The notes below the pieces were generated by a model, which was not told the origin of the DNA, did not search any database, and worked only from the letters and a program-made list of their open reading frames with translations. 12,952 bases of DNA from Methanoregulaceae archaeon (GTDB taxonomy: Archaea > Halobacteriota > Methanomicrobia > Methanomicrobiales > Methanospirillaceae), in NCBI GenBank assembly GCA_019695435.1, contig JACTVF010000091.1, positions 1 to 12,952 on the forward strand, in the 5' to 3' direction. Below, piece by piece: positions 1-5,716 of this stretch (position 1 is its first letter; each line of letters opens with the position of its first letter). A program made the translations under genes and the position numbers.

Positions 1-26
1 GGACGCAGCCGGGGACGCAGCCGGGG
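1..26. repeat. Left copy of 26-bp terminal direct repeat (circular junction)
   Basis: Bases 1-26 are identical to bases 12927-12952. Both copies are two units of a 12-base coding repeat. Merging them keeps the reading frame open from 12433 through the end and on to the stop at 170-172. This is what an assembler leaves at the ends of a circular molecule. Because the overlap lies in a tandem repeat, the true number of repeat units is uncertain. Confidence 0.85.
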
Positions 27-172
27 CCGCAGCCATCCAGATATGCCCTCCAAATACATTGGACCCCAAACACGCCGAGCATATGGCCAAACGGATGGAG
101 GTCTGGCGCAGGGGCTATGCCGTCTATTGCGACGTGAACGGTGAGCTGTATGTCTATGGGGTGAAGAAATGA
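2..172 (+). CDS. C-terminal part of junction-spanning Ala-rich repeat protein (continues from 12433)
   Basis: The frame is open from the first bases and reads DAAGDAAGAAA, then a non-repetitive tail of about 45 residues containing CPPNTLDPKHAEHMAKRMEV and ending LYVYGVKK at TGA 170-172. Joined to the frame starting at 12433, with the 26-bp overlap removed, it gives a 221-aa protein. The charged tail, with its HAEHMAKRMEVW helix and a final strand-rich segment, resembles the C-terminus of uncharacterised phage proteins that carry similar Ala-rich tetrapeptide repeats; this is recollection, not a search. The stop overlaps the next start (ATG 169-171), so the downstream 58-aa protein is probably translationally coupled. 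Function is unknown. Confidence 0.8.
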   Translation, partial: DAAGDAAGAAAIQICPPNTLDPKHAEHMAKRMEVWRRGYAVYCDVNGELYVYGVKK

Positions 173-345
173 GCCCCGACCAGCTTCCTACTTCTCGCTC
201 TATTGCGTCATATCCTGAATGTTTCGGGGAATTTGTAGACCTAGTAGATAGCTCAAACAATTGGAGGGGAGTCTGCGATCATTGTGAGGTCAAGGATGAA
301 TGCTTCCATCTTTCATTCATGGAGGACGTTCCTGATGATTCGTAG
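169..345 (+). CDS. Small four-cysteine protein, possible Zn or Fe-S binding
   Basis: This 58-aa ORF starts in an ATGA overlap with the preceding repeat protein and ends at TAG 343-345. Its cysteines are C18, C36, C39 and C45; the last three are spaced C-x2-C-x5-C (CDHCEVKDEC). That spacing is the same as the last three cluster ligands of WhiB-type Fe-S proteins, which also have a fourth, upstream cysteine. No WhiB GVWGG turn is present, so this is a spacing match only. A small zinc-binding domain is an equally good reading. Lying between the regulator block and the integrase, it is likely an early accessory or regulatory protein. The start rests on the coupling and not on a strong ribosome binding site. 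Confidence 0.6.
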   Translation: MSPDQLPTSRSIASYPECFGEFVDLVDSSNNWRGVCDHCEVKDECFHLSFMEDVPDDS

Positions 346-400
346 AATATGTAATTCTAGGAACGAAACGAGGCTTTTTGCCATGAAAAGGGGGGTCTAG

Positions 401-997
401 ATGCCAATAAATGAGGATGAAAAAAGAAATGCGAAAAATTCTGAGGAAGAGGACGGAGAACCGAACGGTCTAACTCTTCCTAAGATATTGACCTATGATG
501 AGATCGATCGCTTCCTTTTAGCGACAGATGATATTGAAGATCTAATCGCTATTCGCATCATGCTCTTTGGCGGTCTAAGAGTAGCAGAAGCGGCAGCGGT
601 AAAGGTAAAAGACATCGATCCTGAAAGTAGGTCTGTCTTTGTCGATCAGGGCAAAGGTTCAAAGGATCGATACGCTCCATTGGACATTGCTACTATTTCG
701 CTATGCCTATGTTATAGCATATCAAGGAAACTAAAGCCAGACGACTTCCTTTTTGATCGCGACAAAAGGACATTGCAGAATCATGTAAGCCAGACCGGGG
801 AACGATGTGGGCTTCATGTCTGGCCACATAAACTCAGGCATACCTGCGCGACATGGCAGCTTGACAAAGGGATCCCATTGGAAATAGTAAAGAACAATCT
901 CGGGCATTCCAGTATAGAAGTGACTCAAATCTATTTGCATCTGAATATCAGGCAAAGATCGAGGACGTATTCAGAATGTACGAGGTTCGGAATATGA
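401..997 (+). CDS. Tyrosine recombinase / integrase, catalytic domain only
   Basis: This 198-aa protein has the full catalytic set of the tyrosine recombinase family: R60 in GGLRVAEA, K85 in the GKGSKDR hairpin, H143 and R146 in PHKLRHT, H169 in LGHSS, and nucleophile Y178 in QIYLHL. It would cleave and rejoin DNA through a 3'-phosphotyrosine to integrate or excise the circle, or resolve dimers. The first 25 residues are acidic and low-complexity. The usual N-terminal core-binding (SAM-like) domain is missing, so it is about 100 residues shorter than XerA-type enzymes. The ATG at 401 follows a strong aggggggt ribosome binding site. The stop overlaps the next start. No tRNA-like attachment core was found nearby. 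Confidence 0.92.
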   Translation: MPINEDEKRNAKNSEEEDGEPNGLTLPKILTYDEIDRFLLATDDIEDLIAIRIMLFGGLRVAEAAAVKVKDIDPESRSVFVDQGKGSKDRYAPLDIATISLCLCYSISRKLKPDDFLFDRDKRTLQNHVSQTGERCGLHVWPHKLRHTCATWQLDKGIPLEIVKNNLGHSSIEVTQIYLHLNIRQRSRTYSECTRFGI

Positions 998-1236
998 GTT
1001 TCAAGTTCATCCTATTCCTGGTCATGTTCTTCCTTATCTTCATGATCGGAGGCTACATAATCAACATGACGGACCTTCATGGATGGCAGCCACAATATCC
1101 AGGGGGAACGGGAGATGAACCGCCGTTGGAATATGGATGGCCGGTCTTGGTCGGCGTATCCATCTGCATCATGGATATAGGATTAATGTTATTGTCATAT
1201 AATAAATTCTGGAGAAAGTCAAATGAAAGAGCTTGA
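994..1236 (+). CDS. Small two-helix membrane protein
   Basis: This 80-aa protein begins at an ATG that overlaps the integrase stop (ATGA at 994-997), with gaggttcgg just upstream as a ribosome binding site. An in-frame ATG at 976 would overlap the integrase by 22 bases and is less likely. It has a very hydrophobic N-terminal helix (residues 4-25), a Pro/Gly-rich acidic loop (about 30-48), a second helix (50-69) and a basic tail (KFWRKSNERA), predicting both termini on the cytoplasmic side. The coupling suggests expression with the integrase. Family unknown; a virion membrane or host-envelope role is possible. Confidence 0.65.
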   Translation: MSFKFILFLVMFFLIFMIGGYIINMTDLHGWQPQYPGGTGDEPPLEYGWPVLVGVSICIMDIGLMLLSYNKFWRKSNERA

Positions 1237-1327
1237 TGCGATCATGTCCGTCTGGAGGTCTGGATGGTATCTAATTAGTAAGATCGGTTCATTTATCATA
1301 GATAATCTAAGGAAAGTGATCCATTGA
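1223..1327 (+). CDS. Possible 34-aa coupled small protein
   Basis: A short open frame runs from ATG 1223 to TGA 1325-1327, overlapping the previous gene by 14 bases and meeting the TTG start of the next gene (TTGA at 1324-1327). The peptide (MKELDAIMSVWRSGWYLISK...) has an amphipathic or hydrophobic middle (WYLISKIGSFIID) and a basic end. A weak ggagaaa lies upstream at 1211-1217. It fills the space between two genes, which supports a real coupled cistron, but length and weak signals leave it uncertain. Confidence 0.35.
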   Translation: MKELDAIMSVWRSGWYLISKIGSFIIDNLRKVIH

Positions 1328-2403
1328 AATGGAAACTGATAATCATTCCAATGCTTTCTGTCATCGTCATCCTTGCGTTGATCGGAGATGTCGTTCTGTT
1401 CTCCGATCCGCCCATCGAATACTCAGAGTCTCAGATCCTATATCAATGGCCGAATGGGGACCAAAATGCCAGTGGTGCGTTCGTCACTGAATGGTTCAAC
1501 GGACTGGGATGGGTATCGATATTCGGATGCGATGACTGCAACAATGTGACCGATGCGATGACGCATTATCAGGAGGCTGGACTATATGAGGTTCCGACGA
1601 CTGCTTATCTTTACGGAAATAGCGGTGATCCCGCTGTTCTTATTGATAGTGATAGCGAACTGGCTTTACATTACCCTCACGACTGGAGTACATCGGGTAC
1701 TGTCACGTATTCACAAGCATTGACATTGGCAAAAGAAGGGAAGGACTTCCTTGATCATCTTTCCCTGGCATCGAAATGGTCCGATGGACAGCACTTCATC
1801 AGTATGGCGAATCCGGGCGATGAGGCAGCCCTTCCATTGCTGTCAGCGGAATGGGAGATAGTCGGCATCAGGAGCGATGGCTATGCCAGCAACATCGACG
1901 GTCTGATCTCCGGCTCAGACCATCCGTTCGACCTGATGAACTTGGACCGGGAAATAAACACAGACCATCAGTATTCGATGGGCTATCTTATGAACATCAC
2001 GAATAATATCACCCATTCAGATGGCATCCTGATCATCTACGGGCATCAATGGGCAAAGATAAACGATGTCCAGTTCCTTCAATGGCTGGCAAATGACAGC
2101 GACAGTTGGATGGCGACGCAGGGCGAGATGTCCAGCTATATCTACGGGCAGCATTCATTGAACCTGACCGGGAGCAATGGAACATATATAGTCAGCAAGC
2201 CCGATCCGACCAAGGATGGCTATTGGAACGTTCCGATAACCATTTGTATCCCTAATTGCAATGTAACCAATATAACTGTAAATGGGCGAGTTGTCTCGCC
2301 TCTTATCAATGATAGGGAGCTTGGTATGGGCTATTGTCAGAGGGATGGGGATCTCTATGTCACAGAGTTCTGGAATGGGACAAATGTTTTGGTGATAAAA
2401 TGA
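1324..2403 (+). CDS. Secreted or anchored polysaccharide-deacetylase-like protein
   Basis: This 359-aa protein starts at TTG 1324, after ggaaagtgat. An N-terminal hydrophobic segment (about 4-26) is a signal anchor; the rest is extracellular with about ten N-glycosylation sequons. Several elements appear in the order expected of the NodB/polysaccharide deacetylase fold: FGCDDC with D70 and D71 where the family has its FDDG motif; a helix and PTTAYLYG strand; SELALHYPHDW with H116 and H119 in the HxxxH position, but one residue shorter; WEIVGIRSDG; and ILIIYGHQ (H241) where the family has its final LH motif. The family removes acyl groups from cell-wall or surface sugars. The fold call is inference from motifs, and the shortened histidine motif could mean altered or lost activity. 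In a virus it could act on host surface glycans during entry or release. The C-terminal ~70 residues look like a separate beta domain. Confidence 0.55.
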   Translation: MKWKLIIIPMLSVIVILALIGDVVLFSDPPIEYSESQILYQWPNGDQNASGAFVTEWFNGLGWVSIFGCDDCNNVTDAMTHYQEAGLYEVPTTAYLYGNSGDPAVLIDSDSELALHYPHDWSTSGTVTYSQALTLAKEGKDFLDHLSLASKWSDGQHFISMANPGDEAALPLLSAEWEIVGIRSDGYASNIDGLISGSDHPFDLMNLDREINTDHQYSMGYLMNITNNITHSDGILIIYGHQWAKINDVQFLQWLANDSDSWMATQGEMSSYIYGQHSLNLTGSNGTYIVSKPDPTKDGYWNVPITICIPNCNVTNITVNGRVVSPLINDRELGMGYCQRDGDLYVTEFWNGTNVLVIK

Positions 2404-2600
2404 ACGTGCCACAGTTTTTGAAAGAAAAAAAGGAATCTACCTGGATAAGATTCAAACTTGATGATATGACTCCAGAAGCAAAACGGGAACTTCAAGAGTT
2501 CATCGTAAAGAATAAACCGGCCCGTAGGATCATGGATTACAAATCGTGGTTGTGGATATTCAAAGGGGAAAAAAATAGAGATGAGGTCGATCTGAAATGA
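2400..2600 (+). CDS. Small soluble charged protein, unknown
   Basis: This 66-aa protein starts at ATG 2400 in an ATGA overlap with the preceding gene, preceded by ggtgat (2391-2396), a good archaeal ribosome binding site. A longer frame reaches back to 2334 but lacks such a site. The product is charged and probably alpha/beta: WIRFKLDDMTPEAKRELQEF followed by a basic stretch and SWLWIFKGEK. No family recognised. It is the first of a series of tightly packed small genes leading towards the ATPase. Confidence 0.6.
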   Translation: MNVPQFLKEKKESTWIRFKLDDMTPEAKRELQEFIVKNKPARRIMDYKSWLWIFKGEKNRDEVDLK

Positions 2601-2776
2601 AGAAGTACATCGTTGAGCTAGATATCCCGGAAAGGACTAGCTACGTTCAAATCAAATACTATCCGTGGAACAAAGAGAATACGATCGTTGTAGAGAACAA
2701 GGCAATGCTCGATGAGGACTTCCTAGACCGTTCCGAGTTCAAGGAAGTTATAAAGATCGATACGATGAACGAATGA
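2597..2776 (+). CDS. Small acidic protein, unknown
   Basis: This 59-aa ORF is coupled to the previous gene through ATGA at 2597-2600 and stops at TGA 2774-2776. The product reads MKKYIVELDIPERTSYVQIK and then an acidic C-terminal half with DEDFLDRSEFKEVIKIDTMNE character. Alternating hydrophobic residues suggest a beta-hairpin and helix domain. No transmembrane segment and no family recognised. Support comes from the overlap and from codon usage like its neighbours. Confidence 0.55.
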   Translation: MKKYIVELDIPERTSYVQIKYYPWNKENTIVVENKAMLDEDFLDRSEFKEVIKIDTMNE

Positions 2777-2800
2777 GAACGAATCCCCGGAGGGAATGAA

Positions 2801-2932
2801 ATGGAAGAGGAAGAGAACAAGGTCGAGCAGCTATCGCATTATCCGACCGGGCTGATCGTTGCCGCATCATTCTTTGTCGGCATCGTCTTCGGTTTGATAG
2901 CTGGCATAATTATCGGAATGATACTGGCTTGA
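2801..2932 (+). CDS. 43-aa single-helix membrane protein
   Basis: The ORF starts at ATG 2801, after cggaggga (2789-2796). Residues 1-15 are acidic and soluble (MEEEENKVEQ); residues 17-43 form one long glycine-containing hydrophobic helix (AASFFVGIVFGLIAGIIIGM) ending directly at the stop. This is a tail-anchored layout with a cytoplasmic or virion-interior N-terminus. The GxxxG-like spacing could favour helix packing. Small single-span proteins are common in membrane-containing archaeal viruses, but no family can be assigned. It is the last gene before a promoter-like repeat element. Confidence 0.6.
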   Translation: MEEEENKVEQLSHYPTGLIVAASFFVGIVFGLIAGIIIGMILA

Positions 2933-2968
2933 AAAGTGCATAAAACTCCTACACTTTTGTGCATAAAA
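2932..2968. promoter_or_regulatory. Promoter/operator-like element with paired repeats
   Basis: Two perfect copies of GTGCATAAAA (2936-2945 and 2959-2968) sit 23 bases apart, and AAAAGTG (2932-2938) forms an inverted pair with CACTTTT (2952-2958). The first CATAAAA is placed to act as a TATA box with a start near 2968, just before the strong ribosome binding site at 2980-2985. The second copy would then cover the transcription start, as an operator would. This would begin a new transcript for the genes from 2995 on. Confidence 0.45.
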
Positions 2969-2979
2969 ACCGAAGGAAA

Positions 2980-2985
2980 GGAGGT
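2980..2985 (+). promoter_or_regulatory. Strong GGAGGT ribosome binding site deciding the 2995 start
   Basis: GGAGGT within aaggaaaggaggtc lies nine bases before ATG 2995. It decides against the GTG at 2959, which has no such site and would place the start inside the repeat element. Confidence 0.7.
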
Positions 2986-2994
2986 CTAACATCC

Positions 2995-3198
2995 ATGTTC
3001 CAAAAAAAGTCCGAAGAATTGGAAAAAATAGCCGATGAAATATATGCGTTTACGATGGAATTGCATCATAACGGAATGAGCGAAGCGGAGATGTCTCCTT
3101 TGGTCAAGGAGAAGGTCCTTTCCTATCATCTCACCAAGAGAAAGATGCTCGCGCTCGTTCTCATTCTTAAGAAGAGGGCAGGGGACCTGACAGAATGA
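2995..3198 (+). CDS. 67-aa helical protein, unknown
   Basis: The start at ATG 2995 is set by the strong ribosome binding site at 2980-2985. The product is mostly alpha-helical and charged: FQKKSEELEKIADEIYAFTM, then a central HHNGMSEAEMSPLVKEK stretch and a C-terminal basic-hydrophobic helix (KRKMLALVLILKKRAG) that is amphipathic and too short for a confident membrane span. No family recognised. It is probably the first gene of a transcript from the element at 2932-2968, and its stop overlaps the next start (ATGA 3195-3198). Confidence 0.6.
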   Translation: MFQKKSEELEKIADEIYAFTMELHHNGMSEAEMSPLVKEKVLSYHLTKRKMLALVLILKKRAGDLTE

Positions 3199-3581
3199 AG
3201 CTCAAGATCTACAAGAAGGATTGCGTCAAGGTCGAGAATGAGAAGCGCACATATTCCAATTATGAGTTCGATGATGGGATCCATTTCTCCGGGAACGCAT
3301 CGGTCTATCATGACCGGGAAGGGAAGAAACCGGCCCAGATAGTGTTCTTCGAGGGGAGGATGGCCCCGTTGGGCGAACTGCAAAGCCCAGGCAGGGGAGG
3401 AACCATCGACAGGAACTGGCACAACATGGACGTCATAAAGGAGACTGGAGGGACCCCGGCAGTCTCGAGGGCATGGAAGCGTCATCTGGCCGAGATAATG
3501 GATGCGATCGGCAAATACATTCCTGCCATAATAGTCATAGCATTGGTATTGCTGGCCATTGCTTCCAATGGAGGTATCTGA
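3195..3581 (+). CDS. Tail-anchored protein with beta-rich soluble domain
   Basis: This 128-aa protein starts in an ATGA overlap with the 67-aa gene. Residues 1-100 are soluble and charged with several predicted strands (KLKIYKKDCVKVENE, FDDGIHFSGNASVYHDR, KPAQIVFFEG). A single hydrophobic helix (about 107-124, YIPAIIVIALVLLAIA) ends just before the stop. The C-terminal anchor and absence of a signal peptide put the soluble domain in the cytoplasm or virion interior. The next protein has the same layout, so the two may be partners in assembly. Family unknown. Confidence 0.65.
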   Translation: MKLKIYKKDCVKVENEKRTYSNYEFDDGIHFSGNASVYHDREGKKPAQIVFFEGRMAPLGELQSPGRGGTIDRNWHNMDVIKETGGTPAVSRAWKRHLAEIMDAIGKYIPAIIVIALVLLAIASNGGI

Positions 3582-4123
3582 TGTTCGGAAAGGAAAAGCT
3601 CACCGATGAGGAAAGGAAAGCGGCCAAGGATAAGAAGAAGACTGAAAGGAAGGACACATCAAAGAGACATAGGATGGCAATGGGGACTGTATTCTTCGAT
3701 GACCATACCTATCATTCGTTCAAGATCGACATAGAATTGAGCATGACCAAGGACATGACGATCGAAGAAGAGGGATTCGAGTACAATGTTCCCAGGATGC
3801 CGATGAAGCTCAAGGGATGGTGGCCGTTCAAGCATCGGACACTAAAGGAGTTCTTCATCAACGATTATCATTACTGCATCGATTGGGAGGAGGGAGTGGC
3901 TGAACCGATCAACATCAACTATGAAATCGAGGGCGATAGCCACTATATGCATCCGATGACCTATACAGCATTGTGCACGGAGAAGGGTCATAGCAAGATG
4001 ATGAACAGCATCAAGAAGAAGAACAGCACGACCATCAACAAAAGCTGGCTCATCATCATCCTGGTGATCGTGGCCGCTGCCGCATTCGTGATATTGGCTA
4101 TCACCGGAACGATAAAGCTATGA
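3581..4123 (+). CDS. Tail-anchored protein with basic N-terminus
   Basis: The 180-aa product starts at ATG 3581, overlapping the previous stop (TGATG), with GGAGGT at 3570-3575. Residues 1-31 are strongly basic and acidic (KAAKDKKKTERKDTSKRHR), suggesting nucleic-acid or membrane contact. Residues 35-135 form a probable beta-rich domain with many aromatics (GTVFFDDHTYHSFKIDIEL, GWWPFKHR, NDYHYCIDW). Another basic stretch, IKKKNS, precedes a C-terminal helix (156-176). The basic interior face plus anchor would suit a protein linking genome and envelope; that role is inference. No family recognised. Confidence 0.65.
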   Translation: MFGKEKLTDEERKAAKDKKKTERKDTSKRHRMAMGTVFFDDHTYHSFKIDIELSMTKDMTIEEEGFEYNVPRMPMKLKGWWPFKHRTLKEFFINDYHYCIDWEEGVAEPININYEIEGDSHYMHPMTYTALCTEKGHSKMMNSIKKKNSTTINKSWLIIILVIVAAAAFVILAITGTIKL

Positions 4124-4132
4124 GGTGAAAAG

Positions 4133-4516
4133 ATGGGAGACTCACGACGAACGGATGAATATAATCCAGCATCGGACTGTACCGATTTCATCAGCCAGGT
4201 CCATGATGACGAATCGCTTTATGCCCAGACCATAATCGAGACTCCGGAAGGGCTGGAATATCTCCAGTTCCTGGAGGACATCGGGAGGGAGGATGGGTTC
4301 AACATTGCCAGCGCACAAGATAAGGCGAGAAGGCTGGCAACCATGATGATCTCCACCCAATCGGGAATGGGCCGGTCCCAGAACGTCATCGGCCTGGTAG
4401 GGCATCCAGGACAGCAGCAGATCAACCAATACAGCCAGACCCCTCCAATCCCCATACAGGCCATCCAGCCATTGAACGGAGAACAGAAGAAGAAGCATTG
4501 GTGGTCCCGTGGCTGA
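4133..4516 (+). CDS. Soluble protein upstream of the ATPase, unknown
   Basis: This 127-aa protein starts at ATG 4133, after gaggtga (4122-4128). The N-terminal half is acidic and helical (DFISQVHDDESLYAQTII, EYLQFLEDIGREDGFN), the middle is helical (QDKARRLATMMIS), and the C-terminal third is a Gln/Pro-rich, probably disordered tail (HPGQQQINQYSQTPPIPIQA) ending KKKHWWSRG. No transmembrane segment. The gene overlaps the ATPase by 8 bases, so the two are likely made together and may interact, for example as an ATPase cofactor. No family recognised. Confidence 0.65.
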   Translation: MGDSRRTDEYNPASDCTDFISQVHDDESLYAQTIIETPEGLEYLQFLEDIGREDGFNIASAQDKARRLATMMISTQSGMGRSQNVIGLVGHPGQQQINQYSQTPPIPIQAIQPLNGEQKKKHWWSRG

Positions 4517-5438
4517 TCCGGCCATCTCCGAGATAGTGGAGGAATATAGGAGTGCAGACCGGGAGAGGGCAAAAGGATTCCCTCCGAAGGGAACCAAGTG
4601 CATTCTGCAGGCCAGGGATGGAACTCAGGCAGAGCTGACGTTCTATCAGCTCCAGACCATCCGGACCAAGACGGTTGGCGATCTGTTCATCAATCAGAAG
4701 TGTCCAGACTATTCCGAGGGCTATGTTGATTACATTGCCGGAGAGTTGCGTTATCGACGCAGCAAGGGTTACGATACTGTCATGCTGATAACTGGAGAGG
4801 TGAGGACCGGCAAATCCACACTGGCCCAGAAACTGGCATTGAAACTAAAGCCTGACCTGGGCATAGAGCAGACCGTGTTCAAGATCGAGGACCTAGACAA
4901 TGCCATAAAGAACTCCCATGACGGAGATGTCATCGTTCTGGATGAATGTATCGACCTTCACTCAAAGGAGTGGTGGGACTCCTTCCAAATCAAACTAATA
5001 AAGAAATTAGAGATCATGGGCATTCTTCATCTAACCCTTATCCTGGTATTGCCTCACCGCCTCACATTGAACAAGGACCTGCGGGATGAGCGCGTCAAGT
5101 ATTGGATCGATGTCAAGTCAGAACGCGGTTCCCTTCGTAGGGGATTCGCTACCGTGCGGGAATGTGTCCCTAATGAATGGTATAAGGATCCATTCTGGGA
5201 CACGTTGGCCACGTTCCATTTCACCGAGCTGAACGGAGAATACTGGGATGTTTATTCAAAGAAGAAATTAGCATTCGTCCGGGAAATGAACGATAGTGAC
5301 TATCTCACTAAAGGAAAAAAGAATGACTCCCGCAACCGGGTATGGAAGAAACTCCATGCAGAAGGTAAGACACATCAAGAGATAGCGGACCTTTTCGACG
5401 TCGGACGATCCACAGTGACCGAAGGATTGGCCCAATAA
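4509..5438 (+). CDS. P-loop ATPase with C-terminal helix-turn-helix
   Basis: This 309-aa protein starts at GTG 4509, inside the end of the previous gene. Walker A is GEVRTGKST (96-104) after strand TVMLIT; Walker B is DVIVLDE (140-146), with acidic D145 and E146. A strand and polar segment around LTLILVLPHRLTLNKDLRDE (175-194) has the position of a sensor or switch. The C-terminus carries a helix-turn-helix (about 278-306, KTHQEIADLFDVGRSTVTEG). The layout resembles P-loop ATPases of archaeal viruses and plasmids (the RecA/FtsK-like or Zot-like broad group); no exact family can be fixed by eye. A role in genome packaging or virion assembly is suggested by its place directly upstream of the coat genes. 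The DNA-binding end also allows a replication or partition role, notable because no other replication protein is visible. Confidence 0.8.
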   Translation: MADPAISEIVEEYRSADRERAKGFPPKGTKCILQARDGTQAELTFYQLQTIRTKTVGDLFINQKCPDYSEGYVDYIAGELRYRRSKGYDTVMLITGEVRTGKSTLAQKLALKLKPDLGIEQTVFKIEDLDNAIKNSHDGDVIVLDECIDLHSKEWWDSFQIKLIKKLEIMGILHLTLILVLPHRLTLNKDLRDERVKYWIDVKSERGSLRRGFATVRECVPNEWYKDPFWDTLATFHFTELNGEYWDVYSKKKLAFVREMNDSDYLTKGKKNDSRNRVWKKLHAEGKTHQEIADLFDVGRSTVTEGLAQ

Positions 5439-5445
5439 TTTTTTT
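5439..5445 (+). terminator. T-run terminator after the ATPase gene
   Basis: Seven consecutive T residues follow immediately after the stop (TAA 5436-5438). Archaeal transcription commonly ends at such T-runs without a hairpin. It would end the assembly-gene transcript before the intergenic region. Confidence 0.5.
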
Positions 5446-5456
5446 GAAACTAATAT

Positions 5457-5468
5457 TAACAATTGTTA
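5457..5468. repeat. Perfect 12-bp palindrome
   Basis: TAACAATTGTTA is fully self-complementary. It lies 19 bases after the ATPase stop and just before a TATA-like tract, so a dimeric repressor site or origin element is plausible. Confidence 0.5.
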
Positions 5469-5575
5469 TTGTATATATAGTCAGAAACGAATCTGTTCAA
5501 TTAAATACATAAAGGCTGTACCGACAAATGACCACGACATTTGATTTTAAACTCTAATGTTCGATTCTCTTATTA

Positions 5576-5595
5576 CCCCTGGTCCTCTCGGGGAC
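5576..5595. other. Small GC hairpin in intergenic region
   Basis: CCCC (5576-5579) can pair with GGGG (5590-5593), or alternatively GTCC (5582-5585) with GGAC (5592-5595). The two pairings exclude each other. It stands out against AT-rich flanks and is followed by a run of A residues at about 5609. Confidence 0.3.
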
Positions 5596-5644
5596 TTCTT
5601 TAGACTGTAAAAAAATAAGATATTATTATTCACGATTACAAATA

Positions 5645-5652
5645 TTTATAAA
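5645..5652 (+). promoter_or_regulatory. Archaeal TATA box for the coat gene operon
   Basis: TTTATAAA is a consensus archaeal TATA box, preceded by purine-rich sequence fitting a BRE. Transcription should start about 25 bases downstream, near 5673-5678, leaving a leader of roughly 40 bases before ATG 5717. It is the best promoter in the window, as expected for abundant coat proteins. Confidence 0.7.
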
Positions 5653-5678
5653 CCCATCAACGCTATATCGTTTCATTC

Positions 5679-5695
5679 TCTCCGGTCCGGGGAGA
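5679..5695 (+). promoter_or_regulatory. Leader hairpin at the predicted 5' end of coat mRNA
   Basis: TCTCC (5679-5683) pairs with GGAGA (5691-5695) around the 7-base loop ggtccgg. It would sit at or next to the 5' end of the coat transcript and leaves the ribosome binding site (gaggt, 5706-5710) free. It could stabilise the message. Confidence 0.4.
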
Positions 5696-5716
5696 TCTAG
5701 AGTTAGAGGTATTGAA

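Larger units (their letters stand above)
5439..5716. other. AT-rich intergenic control region, candidate origin
   Basis: This 278-base gap has no convincing gene. From left to right it holds the T-run; a perfect 12-base palindrome TAACAATTGTTA (5457-5468); a second TATA-like tract gtatatatag (about 5471-5480); a short hairpin at 5576-5595; the strong TATA box at 5645-5652; and a leader hairpin at 5679-5695. Palindrome, AT-richness and position between assembly and coat blocks make it one of two places where replication could start; the other is 11308-11753. No iteron series was found. Confidence 0.5.

Noticed and set aside
2959..2994. GTG 2959 as an N-terminal extension of the 67-aa protein.
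   Set aside because: It lies within the repeat element and has no binding site, whereas GGAGGT is correctly placed for ATG 2995.
4142..4603. Long minus-strand open frames opposite the 127-aa gene and ATPase start (also others, such as 3126-3485).
   Set aside because: They are opposite well-supported genes with proper starts and coupling, and their own products are low-complexity with no ribosome binding site.
5562..5585. GTTCGATTC-like tract suggestive of a tRNA T-arm or attP core.
   Set aside because: The flanking bases do not form a T-stem and no acceptor or anticodon arms are present.
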